64,000 bases of DNA from Siderastrea radians (Eukaryota > Cnidaria > Anthozoa > Scleractinia > Rhizangiidae): assembly GCA_964017195.1 (NCBI GenBank), contig OZ024895.1, positions 19,581,034-19,645,033 of the forward strand, in the 5' to 3' direction. This document shows, piece by piece, positions 41,889 to 53,485 of this stretch. The notes under the pieces are model-generated. The model saw only the letters and a list, made by a program, of their open reading frames with translations. It was not told the DNA's origin and did no database searches. A program made the translations under genes and the position numbers. How positions within the stretch are numbered: position 1 is the stretch's first letter; the number at the start of each line of letters is the position of its first letter.

Positions 41889-44298
41889 GACGAAGAAGAC
41901 CTAACTGGGGAAAGCCAGAAAGCAGACCTTGGTGGTGGCCTGGTGACATTGATTTTGCTGATGTCAACAATAGTGGGTCACGACCAAGGTTGGAACAGCT
42001 TGTGACTATCCTTGAAGCTTTCAAGAACAGGGAGGAAGCTGATGATGTCGAACAAGAGATGATGGAGGATGATCGTGATGAACCTGAAAGTCCTGAAGTT
42101 CCAGTTATTGTACAAACCTCATCAACACATTCACCCGCACAAACCTCATCCACACCTGCACAAACCTCATCCGGATCCACACTGGCACAATTCACATCAA
42201 CACCTGCCCCATCAGCTTCATCGAGGTCTGCAGCACAATTACCTGTCAGCCCCATACCTTCAGGTGTGCCTGCAGGAATATTGGATAGTGTGCGACGGAA
42301 TTTTGGTGATAGGTCCAACTACCTCAGCAACAGGTGGAAAGAGGTCTTCGATGCCTGCAGTCATCTCAATTCTATGCAGACATCCAAGGTGTTACGAATA
42401 CTTGGAGATTTAAATGAAGAAGTAAGTGTTTGTTGTTGTTGTCATGAACTCCACTCATTTTTTATAGTCTTGTGACATATTAATGTTAGTTGACGGGCAT
42501 GTTTAAGTTTTACCTACCTACCTACCTACCTAATATACCTACCTACCAACCCTACCCATTATAGATAGTGTGATTTTAGGATCAAGTTGCTGTGACTTAC
42601 TGTTTCATTCTTGTGTCACAGCATGGATGTGATCATGTATTTGTTAGTGCAGATATTGCATGTGACATCCTGGGATGCATGGAAAAACTACCCTGGGATG
42701 TTAACAGGAGATTGTGCAAAAATATTTTGGGGCATTTTCCATTTTTACAAATACCGCATTTCCTTACCAGTGAGGGGCAGCGACGACTTCCTGAAAGGTT
42801 TGGGATTTAAAGATGCCTCTTATAGTAATTCTACTTGCTTCTTTAAATGCAGGTTACCTTGGTTTCACAGCTCAAAGTACACCCTCTTTATCTTATGGAC
42901 AGCTTAAGACCAACTTGGTTGGGTGGTGCTTTGCAAAGTTCACGTTTTCACTGCAGTAGCAAACTCTCTTTAAAGTGGGCACAACTGATCTTTTAAAGTG
43001 ACTGAACTTATCAAATGGCCAAATAATAATTTCATATTTACTGCAGATCAGAACACTTATGCACAAACTGGATGTTTAATTTTTCCTTTCATACACATTG
43101 TCACAGAAAGTTATTATGTCTTTTTGGTTCCTTAACACTTTCATTAGTTTAATTTTTGACTTAATTCCAAGGGTTGGTCTTATATGGATCAACTTCAATG
43201 TTATTACAAGGCAAATTAAGAATCTCTTTCCCAGATTACTACAAATTATACAGTTATCATAGCTGTGCTTTAATGTAGCCAACTTTGTTATTATTATCAT
43301 TATTATTATTATTATTATTAATGCATAATATTGCGTAGTATCAGCTATCAGCTGTTAAAAACCATACTTCTCCACTTTGATGACCATTCCTTTATTGCCT
43401 GTTCTTTTTTGTAAGATTTTCAAGTTACGTGCCATCATATATCAATGACCTGGGCCTAGAACCCTTTCACACTAGTGGTGATGGCAACTGCTTCTATAAT
43501 TCAATATCTGTAATTATGACTGGAGGAGAAGAAACTTCTGAAGTCTTTCGACTTGGTGCTGCCCTGTATGGCCTTGATCATTATGAGCACATTGTTCAGA
43601 TGGTGAGTACTTTGATATAAAATTTTAATCATACATTAGTTTATGTTCAGCAATTTTATCAAAAGGTTTATTGTTAATGTTCATCTTTGCAGTTTACACA
43701 AACTTGACAACTGAGATCATTTAACGGAAAAATATATTGAAAAAAATATGTATATATATCTTAGGTTGTAACGTACAGCTTTGCTGTTTTGGTTTGTTTT
43801 TTCAGAATGCAAATCGTTTCTCAAACAGAGGTGATGCTCTGCAATGGGCGGCTTGCGTGAGTCTTTCAGCGCAAGAGACCGATAATCTTAAAGATGCCAC
43901 AGTCAACAAAATTGTTGCTGAAAGTGTTAAACGGCAAGTCGTCTCTGCCCTAACAAATTTCACCGATATCGATATGAATTTCCGTATCCTTCGTTATTTA
44001 TTTCGTCATGTAATATTTAGTTATTCATTCCTCTGTTTATTCTAACAAGCCGTCTTCATGTGTTTGAATAAATGCCCTGTATTTGGGTAGTAGTATTGTG
44101 CTTGTAAGTGTAATATGACCGATAAAATGGAATACTGCTGGTATTCAAACCAGTTATTAACTGAACAAAATATCGTATTATTGATTTTTGTCTGTCTTTC
44201 AGAGCATTATTAGGCTCGTCATGCACCTGGAGGACATAAATTATTTTAGAGCATGTCAGTTCTTCCAAAGTAGCCGCGCCTCTTCCTCTTGTCAGTGA
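41889..44298 (+). CDS. OTU-domain protein gene, C-terminal exons
   Basis: Spliced exons with matching phases: 41889-42421 (RRRPNWGKPESRPWWWPGDI, then an acidic patch and a Thr/Ser/Pro-rich linker with QTSST repeats), 42622-42797 (HGCDHVFVSADIACDILGCM onwards), 43416-43602 (OTU start), 43806-44009, and probably 44203-44298 (ends LVMHLEDINYFRACQFF then a stop). The OTU exon carries SGDGNCFYNSISV, the Asp and Cys of the OTU deubiquitinase active site. The catalytic His that should come about 80-150 residues later is not evident, so the peptidase may be truncated, inactive or have further exons. Probable cysteine protease of the OTU superfamily, cytoplasmic or nuclear by default. Confidence 0.75.
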
Positions 44299-45090
44299 TT
44301 ATGGTTAAAGAGGAGAGATAGCTGACTTTTTTCGCCTGAACCCACTCAGCGTAGGCTCTTCCCTTAGACGAGTGGTAGCGACATCCATTCTGAGAAGCTA
44401 TCGCCGGTATAAGCGAGTCTCGTTTGCTTGAAATCATTCCTACAATAAGCAATGCCAGCAAGAAAATGTTGTGTCACATGTATCTCAGTAGCCCCGTAAG
44501 CCTGATACCGAGTGCGTTCTTTCTCCATGCAAAGTTGTATCAATAAAATAAAATTTGTTCCATAAGTTCTGTTTTCCTTCTAATCTACTGAATTGCTCTC
44601 AAAACTCGTGAGCAGCAGATAAATTACACGCAACACAGTTTCTCCCTTTACTTCCAACGAGACGGTCACTGACCTGTCGTCTCACAGACTGAAGTCTAAA
44701 TGTGTAGGGAAGTTACAACGTTGCAACTTTTCCTGTGGAATCGTAGAAAACGAGAGTCACCTCGTTCTTACCTTGATCTTGTAGGAACCACTGACTGAAG
44801 GGATGACTAAACGTGAACGTGACCGTTTCCTGTCTATTTACCGCTTCCGTCAAGATGTTAAGAGCCGCTTACAAGTTGATCTACAGTTTGTTATTTTAAG
44901 TTGAGAGTTTTTCTTGCAAGGAAACGTGTTCTATTAATTCTTTTTAACCGCCATTTGATTTTCCAATGCATTGACCGTGTTTGTCGACTTTTATTCGCTA
45001 ATTCATATTAAATAACTGTTGTGGTTAAATTTTTTCCTTGGTTAAAATTTTCTTTTGTTTTGTTTTTAAATATGTTAATGTCTCTGAAAA
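44299..45090. other. No confident gene
   Basis: A + frame near 44690-44760 (CNFSCGIVENESHLVLT) resembles the Cys-tail of a LINE reverse transcriptase, but it is short and stop-interrupted. From 44930 the sequence drifts into diverged satellite-like text. Confidence 0.35.
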
Positions 45091-46198
45091 CTGTTTTATT
45101 TTAACCACCACTTGATTTGGGAATCAATTGTTCGTGTTCGTAGCGTTTTGTTGGCTAAAACACAATTAACCACCAAAATCTGTTTTATTTTAACCACCAC
45201 TTGATTTGGCAATCAATTGTTCGTGTTCCTAGCGTTTTATTGGCTAAAACACAATTAACCACTAAAATCTGTTTTATTTTAACCACCACTTGATTTGGCA
45301 ATCAATTGTTCGTGTTCGTAGCGTTTTATTGGCTAAAACGCAATTAACCGCCAAAATCTGTTTTATTTTAACCACCACTTGATTCGGCAATCAATTGTCC
45401 GTGTTCCTAGCGTTTTATTGGCTAAAACACAATTAACCACCAAAATCTGTTTTATTTTAACCACCACTTGATTTGGGAATCAATTGTTCGTGTTCGTAGC
45501 GTTTTGTTGGCTAAAACACAATTAACCACCAAAATCTGTTTTATTTTAACCACCACTTGATTTGGCAATCAATTGTTCGTGTTCCTAGCGTTTTATTGGC
45601 TAAAACACAATTAACCACTAAAATCTGTTTTATTTTAACCACCACTTGATTTGGCAATCAATTGTTCGTGTTCGTAGCGTTTTATTGGCTAAAACGCAAT
45701 TAACCGCCAAAATCTGTTTTATTTTAACCACCACTTGATTCGGCAATCAATTGTCCGTGTTCCTAGCGTTTTATTGGCTAAAACACAATTAACCACCAAA
45801 ATCTGTTTTATTTTAACCACCACTTGATTTGGCAATCAATTGTTCGTGTTCCTAGCGTTTTGTTGGCTAAAACTTAATTAACCACCAAAATCTGTTTTAT
45901 TTTAACCACCACTTGATTTGGCAATCAATTGTTCGTGTTTCTGGCGTTTTGTTGGCTAAAACTTAATTAACCACCAAAATCTGTTTTATTTTAACCACCA
46001 CTTGATTTGGCAATCAATTGTTCGTGTTCCTAGCGTTTTATTGGCTAAAACACAATTAACCACCAAAATCTGTTTTATTTTAACCACCACTTGATTTGGT
46101 AATCAATTGTTCGTGTTCCTAGCGTTTTATTGGCTAAAACATAATTAACCACCAAAATCTGTTTTATTTTAACCACCACTTGACTTGGTAATCACTTG
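45091..46198. repeat. 89-bp satellite with 4-unit higher-order repeat
   Basis: Exactly 89-bp spacing of CTGTTTTATTTTAACCACCA at 45091, 45180, 45269, 45358, 45447, 45536, 45625, 45714, 45803, 45892, 45981, 46070 and 46159 (12.4 units). Diagnostic variants (GGGAATC, CCTAGCG, AACGCAATTAACCGCC, TTCGGCAATC..GTCCG) follow an A-B-C-D order that repeats as a 356-bp block (45091-45446 and 45447-45802) with almost no differences. No coding potential. Confidence 0.97.
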
Positions 46199-46324
46199 CA
46201 TTGAGATTGCCATTTCTCCAGTCTGACTGACTTCACTGAAGATTAGTTATCGTAAACATAGCTGCAAGCTTATTTGTACCCAACACTTTCATGATGAATG
46301 ACTGCGAAAGGACGGTGATTAATA

Positions 46325-46833
46325 CAGTCGAAGCTCTCGTAAGTGACCACCTCGGGAATTTAGAAAAGTGGTCGCAACTAGAGCTGGTCGCCTACGAGAA
46401 GGGGCTCTCGTTAGCGAACACATGATGAAACAATAGAAAGTGATCGCTTACGAGAGCTTTTAGCGTTACGCTTGGTCTATGTTAATGGTTACTAATAGTT
46501 TTGTAGTAATAATGTTGAATAGTTGTTTTCAAACCCTATCACAGAAGAGGTCCGCGTAGGTACAAGTCAAAGAACCATTAGCACTTGTGTTATGTAATTA
46601 CTCTAGATTTGAACAAGAACTGAGTGCTTTTATTATAATGTTGACCGAGTGTTTGCTTACGAGAACTTAAAAACAAAGGAAAAAGGCCGTTGGTAATCCA
46701 CAAAAGTAGTCGTGGTCGCTTACGAGAGCTATTCATTACAGAGTTTAAGTGACAAGTCAAACGGGGTTTCACAATGCTGGTCGTAACTAGAGCTGGTCGC
46801 TTACAATAGTGGTCGCAAGGAGAGCTTTGACTG
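46325..46833. mobile_element. mariner-type MITE
   Basis: TIRs CAGTCGAAGCTCTC and GAGAGCTTTGACTG flanked by TA at 46323-46324 and 46834-46835, the TA duplication of Tc1/mariner elements. The interior has several GTCGCTTACGAGAGCT-type subrepeats and no transposase. Confidence 0.88.
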
Positions 46834-47162
46834 TAATTACCTCCCTGGATGTCACGTTTGCCATAAATTACCAATTTGGCCAGTCAAGAACGCTGATCAG
46901 CAACGGATGATGATTTGGTCGATTCCGAAACTTTCATTAGTTTTGTCCCTTTAGGAAAGAAAACTTGTACGTTAGCCGAACTTGATCACATGATGTTAGG
47001 AGGCCGATCATCTAGGCGCGACGAAATAAACAAACTGACCGCAGAAATTTCTCAGGGGTAGTAGTGTAAACAAATAATAGCATATTTTGTTCGTGATGTT
47101 TCGCGCGTTACTTGAGTTCCCATTTTCAAAAAGTTATTCATTATATAAAAAGTGAGTGACGG

Positions 47163-50100
47163 GTGCTGATGCTTGGCCAAGACATAGTTTACATGTCAAC
47201 TCACAGCCGCATGAAAACACCAAAACATGTCGGGCTCGCCGTTACTCTCCATCATTTAACAGGCTCAAAGCAACTTGTTGCACTGCTTAACAAAATGGGT
47301 CACTGTACCTCGTATGACGACGTGGAAATCATAAACACCAGCCTTGCTAGAGAAATCAGTGCAAGATCAGAAGAACATGGGGTCGTCGTTCCATCAAATA
47401 TATCCCCTGGCGTCTTCATACAATGTGCAGCAGACAACAATGATCTGAACGAGGAGACGCTTGATGGCAAACAAACAACTCATGCCACGACCATCGTCGT
47501 CTACCAAAGAGAGCCATTTGGCCCAAAGCTTCCTCGTAAGCCATTGGCAGACCACTCCACTAAACGAAGATCCCTCGGATCATCTGTTCCCACTCAGACC
47601 ATCCACGATTTTGGCGTGCACGGTAGAAGACCACAAGTAACCACTTATCTCGGAAGAGTACAAGAGGACGAGTACAGTTCCAGGAATGATAGAGATCCCA
47701 GTATGGACAGCCAAGACTTTGCTTGGTTTTTACTGAGACTGAACAAAGATGAAACAATTCTGTCAACAACCAATGATGCTACTGTTGCAGAGCAAACTAC
47801 ACCTAGCTGGAGCGCTTTTAATGCTATGATCTCAACGAATGTTTGGCCACGTACCAACATCGGTTACTGCCCTATGATCGCGGGATCTTCCACCGAATAC
47901 AGCACCATCTACACAGTTATGAAGACCGTCCAGGCTACCTGTGCCAGTCTCGGACAGACAAACAGTGTTGTTACGTTTGATCTAGCGATATACTGCAAAG
48001 CGAAAGAAATACAATGGCGGCATCCAAATGAGTTCAAGGATCTGGTAATCCGCATGGGCGGCTTCCATACAGCTTTAAAGTTTTTGTCAGTCATCGGTAA
48101 GAAGTTCAAAGAAAGCGGAATAGAAGAATTACTCGCAGAGTCGGGGTAGTATGGCAATGCGTCAACAATTGCTCTTCTCAACGGCAAGTCATATAATCGA
48201 GGTGTTCGGGCACACAAACTGATCATGGAGGCACTTCTAAGGCTGCAGTGGAAAGCATTTTGTCAGTGGATGGAGAAAGCGGAGAATGCACAACGGCGTG
48301 GAGCTGTCCAAGTGAATGAGATTCAGAGGAACATCAGCAAGTGCAGGGAAGTCATTGGGGAAAGACAATTACAAGATAAACTGGTTGACCTTTGCGATTC
48401 CTGGGGCGACATTCGCATTCTTTTTCACAAGTTTCGAAAAGGATCTGTCTCCCCACTTTCCAAGTTCTGGAATGGCTATGTTGAGATGGTCTTGCTGCTT
48501 TTGCGATTCATCAAGGCTGAGAGGGAGGGTAACTGGAAAAAACACCTACAGGCTACTGCTGATATGCTACCACATTTCTTCTCGATGGACAAGACCAACT
48601 TCTCTACATGGCTACCCGTATATCTTGCCCACATGAGTCTTCTCGAGGAGACTGCTCCTGAGGTTCACCAGGAGTTTCTGAACGGTAATCATGCAGTAAG
48701 CAGATCATCGCAGCCTTTCAGCCAGATTTGGACGGATATGGCGCTCGAGCAAAGCGTAAACCTAGACTCCAAGTCAAAAGGGAGGGATTGTGGGAATATC
48801 ACAGAAAGAGGGTGCCCTAGAGAGGTGGTTTGTTACCGCACACGAGAGAGCAGCATTTACAACAGCAACAAAGGAATTGTGCGGAATGCGCAATGACGTC
48901 GGAAGCGTTAGACATAAAGAAGGAGGATCGCTGAGAGTGAAGAGAGATGAAGAAGACGTGACGAAACTGGTGTCTACTTTGGAATCTGTCATGGTGAACC
49001 CTTTCCATGCCGAAAATGAAGCAACTCCACTTTCGAACCTGTCCAGCGGTGTAATAATGCCAAATGACATGTCCACCCGATTACTCTATGCCGAGGATTT
49101 AGGGAGAAGAGAGATGAAGACCTTCATTGCTAACCGAATTAACAGTAATTCAGTGGGGTTTTGGGACCCGCTTCCCAGTCTTAAGATCCAGACATTTGCA
49201 AGCATGACAAAGAACATTCAAGTAAAGGCATCTGATGAGAAACTTACCACGGTAAACGCAGATAGAACTCTCTTCGCTCGTCTCCTAATTGCATCACGAT
49301 CAAGGAACATAGATTTGCGCGAGGTTCTTAAGTACGAACTTTCTCCGGTTCCTTATGCTTTAGCACACACGGACGGAACCATCAGGAAAAGCACAAAGAG
49401 CGCCCTACTAACTGCCCTTGAAACCTCTGTGCAGGTTTCGCCACGTCTCCCATGCGATAACGAGAACCCAAGGACAGAACATATCTTAGATGGCATGGCG
49501 GTGGTGCAAATGGTCAAGGTAGCTGGAGCCCGCACCTTCGGGGAAATGGCAAGCCGCTACTTCGATACAGTTACGACTCCCCTTAGAAGAAACAACTGTG
49601 ATCGCGTTGACGTGGTGTTTGATAGGTACGATAAAGAGGATTCCATCAAGGAAAGTGAGCGCAGAAGAAGAGGCTTGTCTTCAGGTTACGAAGTGACAAT
49701 AGCTAAGGGCAACACACCAGTTCCGAAGAAATGGAGCACTTATATAGCTAATCCAGCTAACAAGACGAGTTTGCAATAATCCTGGGCAGAATGTGGACGG
49801 AAATAGGAAAGAGAATGTTGACGCCTGGTCAGCAGTTAGTTCTTGCTGGCTGTTTCACAGATCCACAGGATGCAGTTGTTGTCGAGCGAGGCATTTCAAG
49901 AGCCCTTGCTCATCTGAAATCGGATCATGAGGAGGCAGACACGAGAATGATGCTTCATGCAGCAGACTGTTCGCACATCTACCCAAGAGTGGTGATAGAA
50001 TCACCCAATACAGATGTTGCAGTGCTTGCTGTCTACGTGGTGACGTCCTTGTCCTGCCAGCAGATGTGGATGAAGACCGGTGTCAGAGACAAGCTTAGAT

Positions 50101-50865
50101 ACATAACAATACATGCACTGGCTCAGAAGCTAGGACCTGACCTTTGCTGTCTCCTGCCCGCATTTCACTCTTTGACTGGGTGTGACACGACAAGCGGACC
50201 GTACATGATCGGTAAGAAGAAGTCCCTGAAGGCTATGAGAGACAACACGCAGAAATATGCAGCACTTAACCAGCTGGGGGAGGAAACGCCTTTGACAACC
50301 GACTTGTCAAGAACCGCAGAACAGTATTTGTGCTCCCTTTATTCCACTGCAGAAAGGGCAGGGACAACCGCTGATGACGTGAGGTAGGTTTGCGGAAGGT
50401 AGCCATTAAGTCAACATTTTTGTATTATTCATTTTGGTTAAAGAATAGAACATTTCTTCCAGGTATTGGATGTTTTGCCAGAGGAAGCAAAAGAACGAGG
50501 GGCTTCCGCCGACATCAAACAGCATTTACCAACGCATTGCACGTGCAAACTACCAGACGCTGGTGTGGAAGAGATGTTTGCAGGCAATACAGCAGCTACC
50601 CTGTCCCTCTGGCAATGGTTGGGAAATGACGCAGGAGTCGGAATTGAAGCCATTCCTCATGACACAAGAAGCGGCACCTGATGGGCTGGTTGAACTGACT
50701 GTCTGCACCTGTAAGAAATCAGTCTGCAAATCCAGCCTTCAGTGCATCTGTCGAAACTGCGAGATGCCCTGCACTGAAGCGTGCGGATGTATGGGGGACG
50801 ACTGCTGTCAAAATCCACACAATCAGCAGACTGATGATGAAGACAGCAGCGATGATGAAGCATAA
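47163..50865 (+). pseudogene. Cnidarian expanded nuclease-like/Cys-rich family, broken copy
   Basis: One gene in pieces: 47163-48149 (conserved KHVGLAVTLHHLTGSKQLVA; FDLAIYCKAKEIQW), a premature TAG at 48147, continuation to about 48780 (LQWKAFCQWMEKAEN), a one-base slip to 48790-49779 (FDRYDKEDSIKE), another shift, then 49791-50387, an intron 50387-50461 (donor GTAGGT, acceptor TTCCAG) and exon 50462-50865. The 49.9-50.2 kb part reads DHEEADTRMMLHA then VVIESPNTDVAVL and LTGCDTT, an acidic pattern like the XPG/FEN-type PIN nuclease core (inference). The tail CTCKKSVCKSSLQCICRNCE onwards is Cys-rich. I recall this family as multi-copy and uncharacterised in coral and anemone genomes. The retained intron excludes a processed copy. 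Confidence 0.75.
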
Positions 50866-51100
50866 TACACTTATTAAGATTTCATTTGATTGCAAACAGA
50901 GCCAGTTATACTGTGATATTTTCCAGTTGTCTAGTTACTAGAACCAAATTCAACAAAAGCCAACTTACTAACAGTGTGTTAATAATCTCAATTGTAAAAA
51001 GAAAATATAAAGTAGTCAAACACAAATCCTCAGTAAAGAAAGCATATTTAAGAATTATTTGGGCTGAATAATATGTCTTTTAGCAATAAACGGGAAATGG
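50866..51100. other. 3' flank of the pseudogene
   Basis: AT-rich with AATAAA-like signals (AGCAATAAACGG near 51082). It may be the former 3' UTR. No gene. Confidence 0.35.
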
Positions 51101-52170
51101 GTAAGCTCTTTTCAAACAAAAAATTAAAGTGGCCACACAGGTTTCATCAAAAAAAGAAATCGAAAGGGCCGAATTCGTGTGCAAAACATTTTTTCGGCTT
51201 CATGCTATTACACTTAATTAACACATCATTTTAAGCGAAAAGACTTATTTATATCAATTGTATAAAGTTTATTAGCAACCGTTGCCATGGAAACCAAAAA
51301 CAGTATTATAAAGGGTGTTTGAATTAAACTACTAATAGAGCTTCATAGATACCCAAGTTTCATATAAAAAGAACTTATTTAATTTTTGAGATATGATTTT
51401 TTTACGTAGTTCCCAAAAGCATCCAGAGAATAGTTGTTTTGTAGAACAATCATAACAACATTCGTTATTCACTACAATTCACTGCAATAAACAGATTGGC
51501 AAAGTTTGTAATATTTTTTTCATATTTACAAAAATTGCAAATGGAACCAATGCTTTTTTATTAAATTTGTATTTCTCTCCTTCAGAACTTCATTGAAACT
51601 CTAATATTCGCCCAAAAGCTGGGAATTTCACTTACTTAGCAACCGTTGCCATGGCAGAACCGTTGCCATGGTAACGTTAATCAAACCAGACATTCATGAA
51701 AAAGCAAAGAACTCGTTCAATTACACAACTGATGTCCAAATTTAAATCGGTTTGTACCATATGATCAAAAGATACGATTTCTTCGTATAATCATTAGCAG
51801 AAAGGGAAAATGAGGTTTTTAACAATTATGACGACTTTCGTTATTCACTACAAGTCGTTACAACATTCAAATTGGTATATTCTGTAATATCTTACTTTTT
51901 AAGTCCATCTAGGCTTGAAATAGTGGTTTTTACTGGTCTGGAGTATATCAAACATGCAGATATGCCTTTAGAACGTCGTTATATACGTTAATATTTGACC
52001 AAAACCCCCAAATTTCTATTTCCTTGGCAACTGTTGCCATGGTAACGTCTGATAAATATAAAGATAGCCCAAACGTAAAGAACTCTTGGTATAGCACAAG
52101 ATGCCCAAATTTCAATTGATTTGCTCCACATGATCAAAAGATATGATTTTTTTAAGTTTTGCACCACCCC
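51100..52170. repeat. 375-bp degenerate tandem repeats with X-box palindromes
   Basis: Three diverged units share CCAAATTT..AAT(T/C), ATGATCAAAAGATA(C/T)GATTT and a GTTGCCATGG core at 51281, 51645/51662 and 52033 (spacings about 370-380). At 51662-51675 and 52033-52046 the core is GTTGCCATGGTAAC, which fits the RFX X-box consensus (GTNRCC, two bases, RGYAAC). Non-coding. Confidence 0.65.
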
Positions 52171-52429
52171 TGAAATGCTTGAATTTGATGGGCCAACTGA
52201 CCTCCCACCCCCCTCAAAAATCGTGGCATAGCAAGTCTATGACCCCACAATTTGTTAGTACGACAAGCATGGCGATGTTCTATGGGTATCCGACGATCAA
52301 AATCCGTTGTCAAACCTTTTGTGTGGTGGGGGTGGAACGATTTCCTTATTTAGGGCCTTTTTCCAAATTTCCGCCTCGACTATAATGAGTGCGGGAAGAA
52401 TAGCAGCTTTCTTAAACAGGAAGTTCCAG

Positions 52430-52500
52430 TATAAAAGGACAAGCCCTCGATCCTCACTGGTTCACGCCTCAGTTGCACTCTGAAATTTTAGGACAAAGAC
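52430..52500 (+). promoter_or_regulatory. Candidate TATA promoter
   Basis: TATAAAAGG at 52430-52438, with initiator-like TCACTG about 28 bp downstream (52456) and TCAGTT at 52469. Spacing is that of a pol II core promoter. No ORF follows within several hundred bases, so it could belong to a solo LTR or a non-coding transcript. Confidence 0.4.
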
Positions 52501-52509
52501 GGAAAGACC

Positions 52510-53170
52510 AGTTAAGGAGAAGTGTGACCAACAAACAAGCAAAACAAGGACATGGTCTCCTGACAAGAACAATTCCACCTTGTTTATATCTATTGTGTTT
52601 TCTAATGCTGACGAAACATTGATCTCAAAGTATTCGGCAAGAAATGTGCACTTGAAACGCTAAACGTCCTGAGTAAATCGATAGCAGTTTGAAACTGCTA
52701 CCATCTTGTAACAAATGCTTGAATACTTATGTTGTTTTCCACACTAGATGCCAGTTAGTGTAGATGTTAGCTTTGTTACTTAGCTTTGTAGGTGTTAGCT
52801 TTGTTACTTTTTCTCACACGTTACTTACTCTCACACGTGCTTTGTAATTACCATACAGGCTTCGATTGGTTTTTAGCCACCAAATACTAGCTTCAGGTTT
52901 CTCGCACATGTTCTGTTGGAGGTGAAGGAAAACCTTCAAAACCCAGGTGCGAATTCTTTGTTCTTTATGCTGGTGAGAATCTTGTTTCAAACGTCAAAGT
53001 CAATGCCGTCTCTCGTGTTGACAGATACCGAAGATGTGTACTCTACCTAGATTGATTGCTGAAGAACTGAGCTGTCATTAGCCACACCAAGGCCCTTTGT
53101 ACCGGAACGTCCTCTTTAATTACGTCGCGGTACAGTGATTTCGAATCATATGAATAAGAATAACTTATGC
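52510..53170. other. No recognised gene
   Basis: Short ORFs only. The stretch TTAGCTTTGTTACT occurs twice near 52770-52810, a small local duplication. Confidence 0.45.
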
Positions 53171-53176
53171 CATCCC

Positions 53177-53485
53177 CAGGGGGCCCTCACATCAAATATG
53201 TAGACTTAAATAAAAGATTGGAGTTTACTTACTGTCATTGTTCTTGTCTTTGATCAGGGACATTTTGAATAATTCTGACGCGGTCATCTTTTTGAGGTCT
53301 GGGACGAGTTAGGAAGTTCGGGTTCTTCTGGATTTTCGAAGGTTTCTCGGTCCCATATCTCGAAAAGACGACCGCGCCGGAATTATTCAAAATGGCCGCC
53401 GTCCCCGAACAAAGACAGGTACAACAAAGGTAAGCAAACTTTAATCTTTTATTCATGTCTACATATTTGATGTGAGAGCCCCCTG
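53177..53485. mobile_element. Foldback MITE with CAGGGGGC ends
   Basis: CAGGGGGCCCTCACATCAAA (53177) and the complement TTTGATGTGAGAGCCCCCTG ending 53485 start arms of about 150 bp that pair almost to the centre near 53330, including CATTTTGAATAATTC / GAATTATTCAAAATG. No target duplication could be confirmed. CAGGG termini suggest a hAT-type source. Confidence 0.85.

Noticed and set aside
41866..42318. Minus-strand 150-codon ORF over the OTU gene exon
   Set aside because: Antisense shadow; the plus frame has matching splice sites and phases.
44690..44880. LINE C-terminal fragment
   Set aside because: One short motif (VENESHLVL) with stops around it; too weak for a separate call.
45091..46198. 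CRISPR-like array
   Set aside because: Units are contiguous 89-bp satellite monomers without unique spacers; the genome is eukaryotic.
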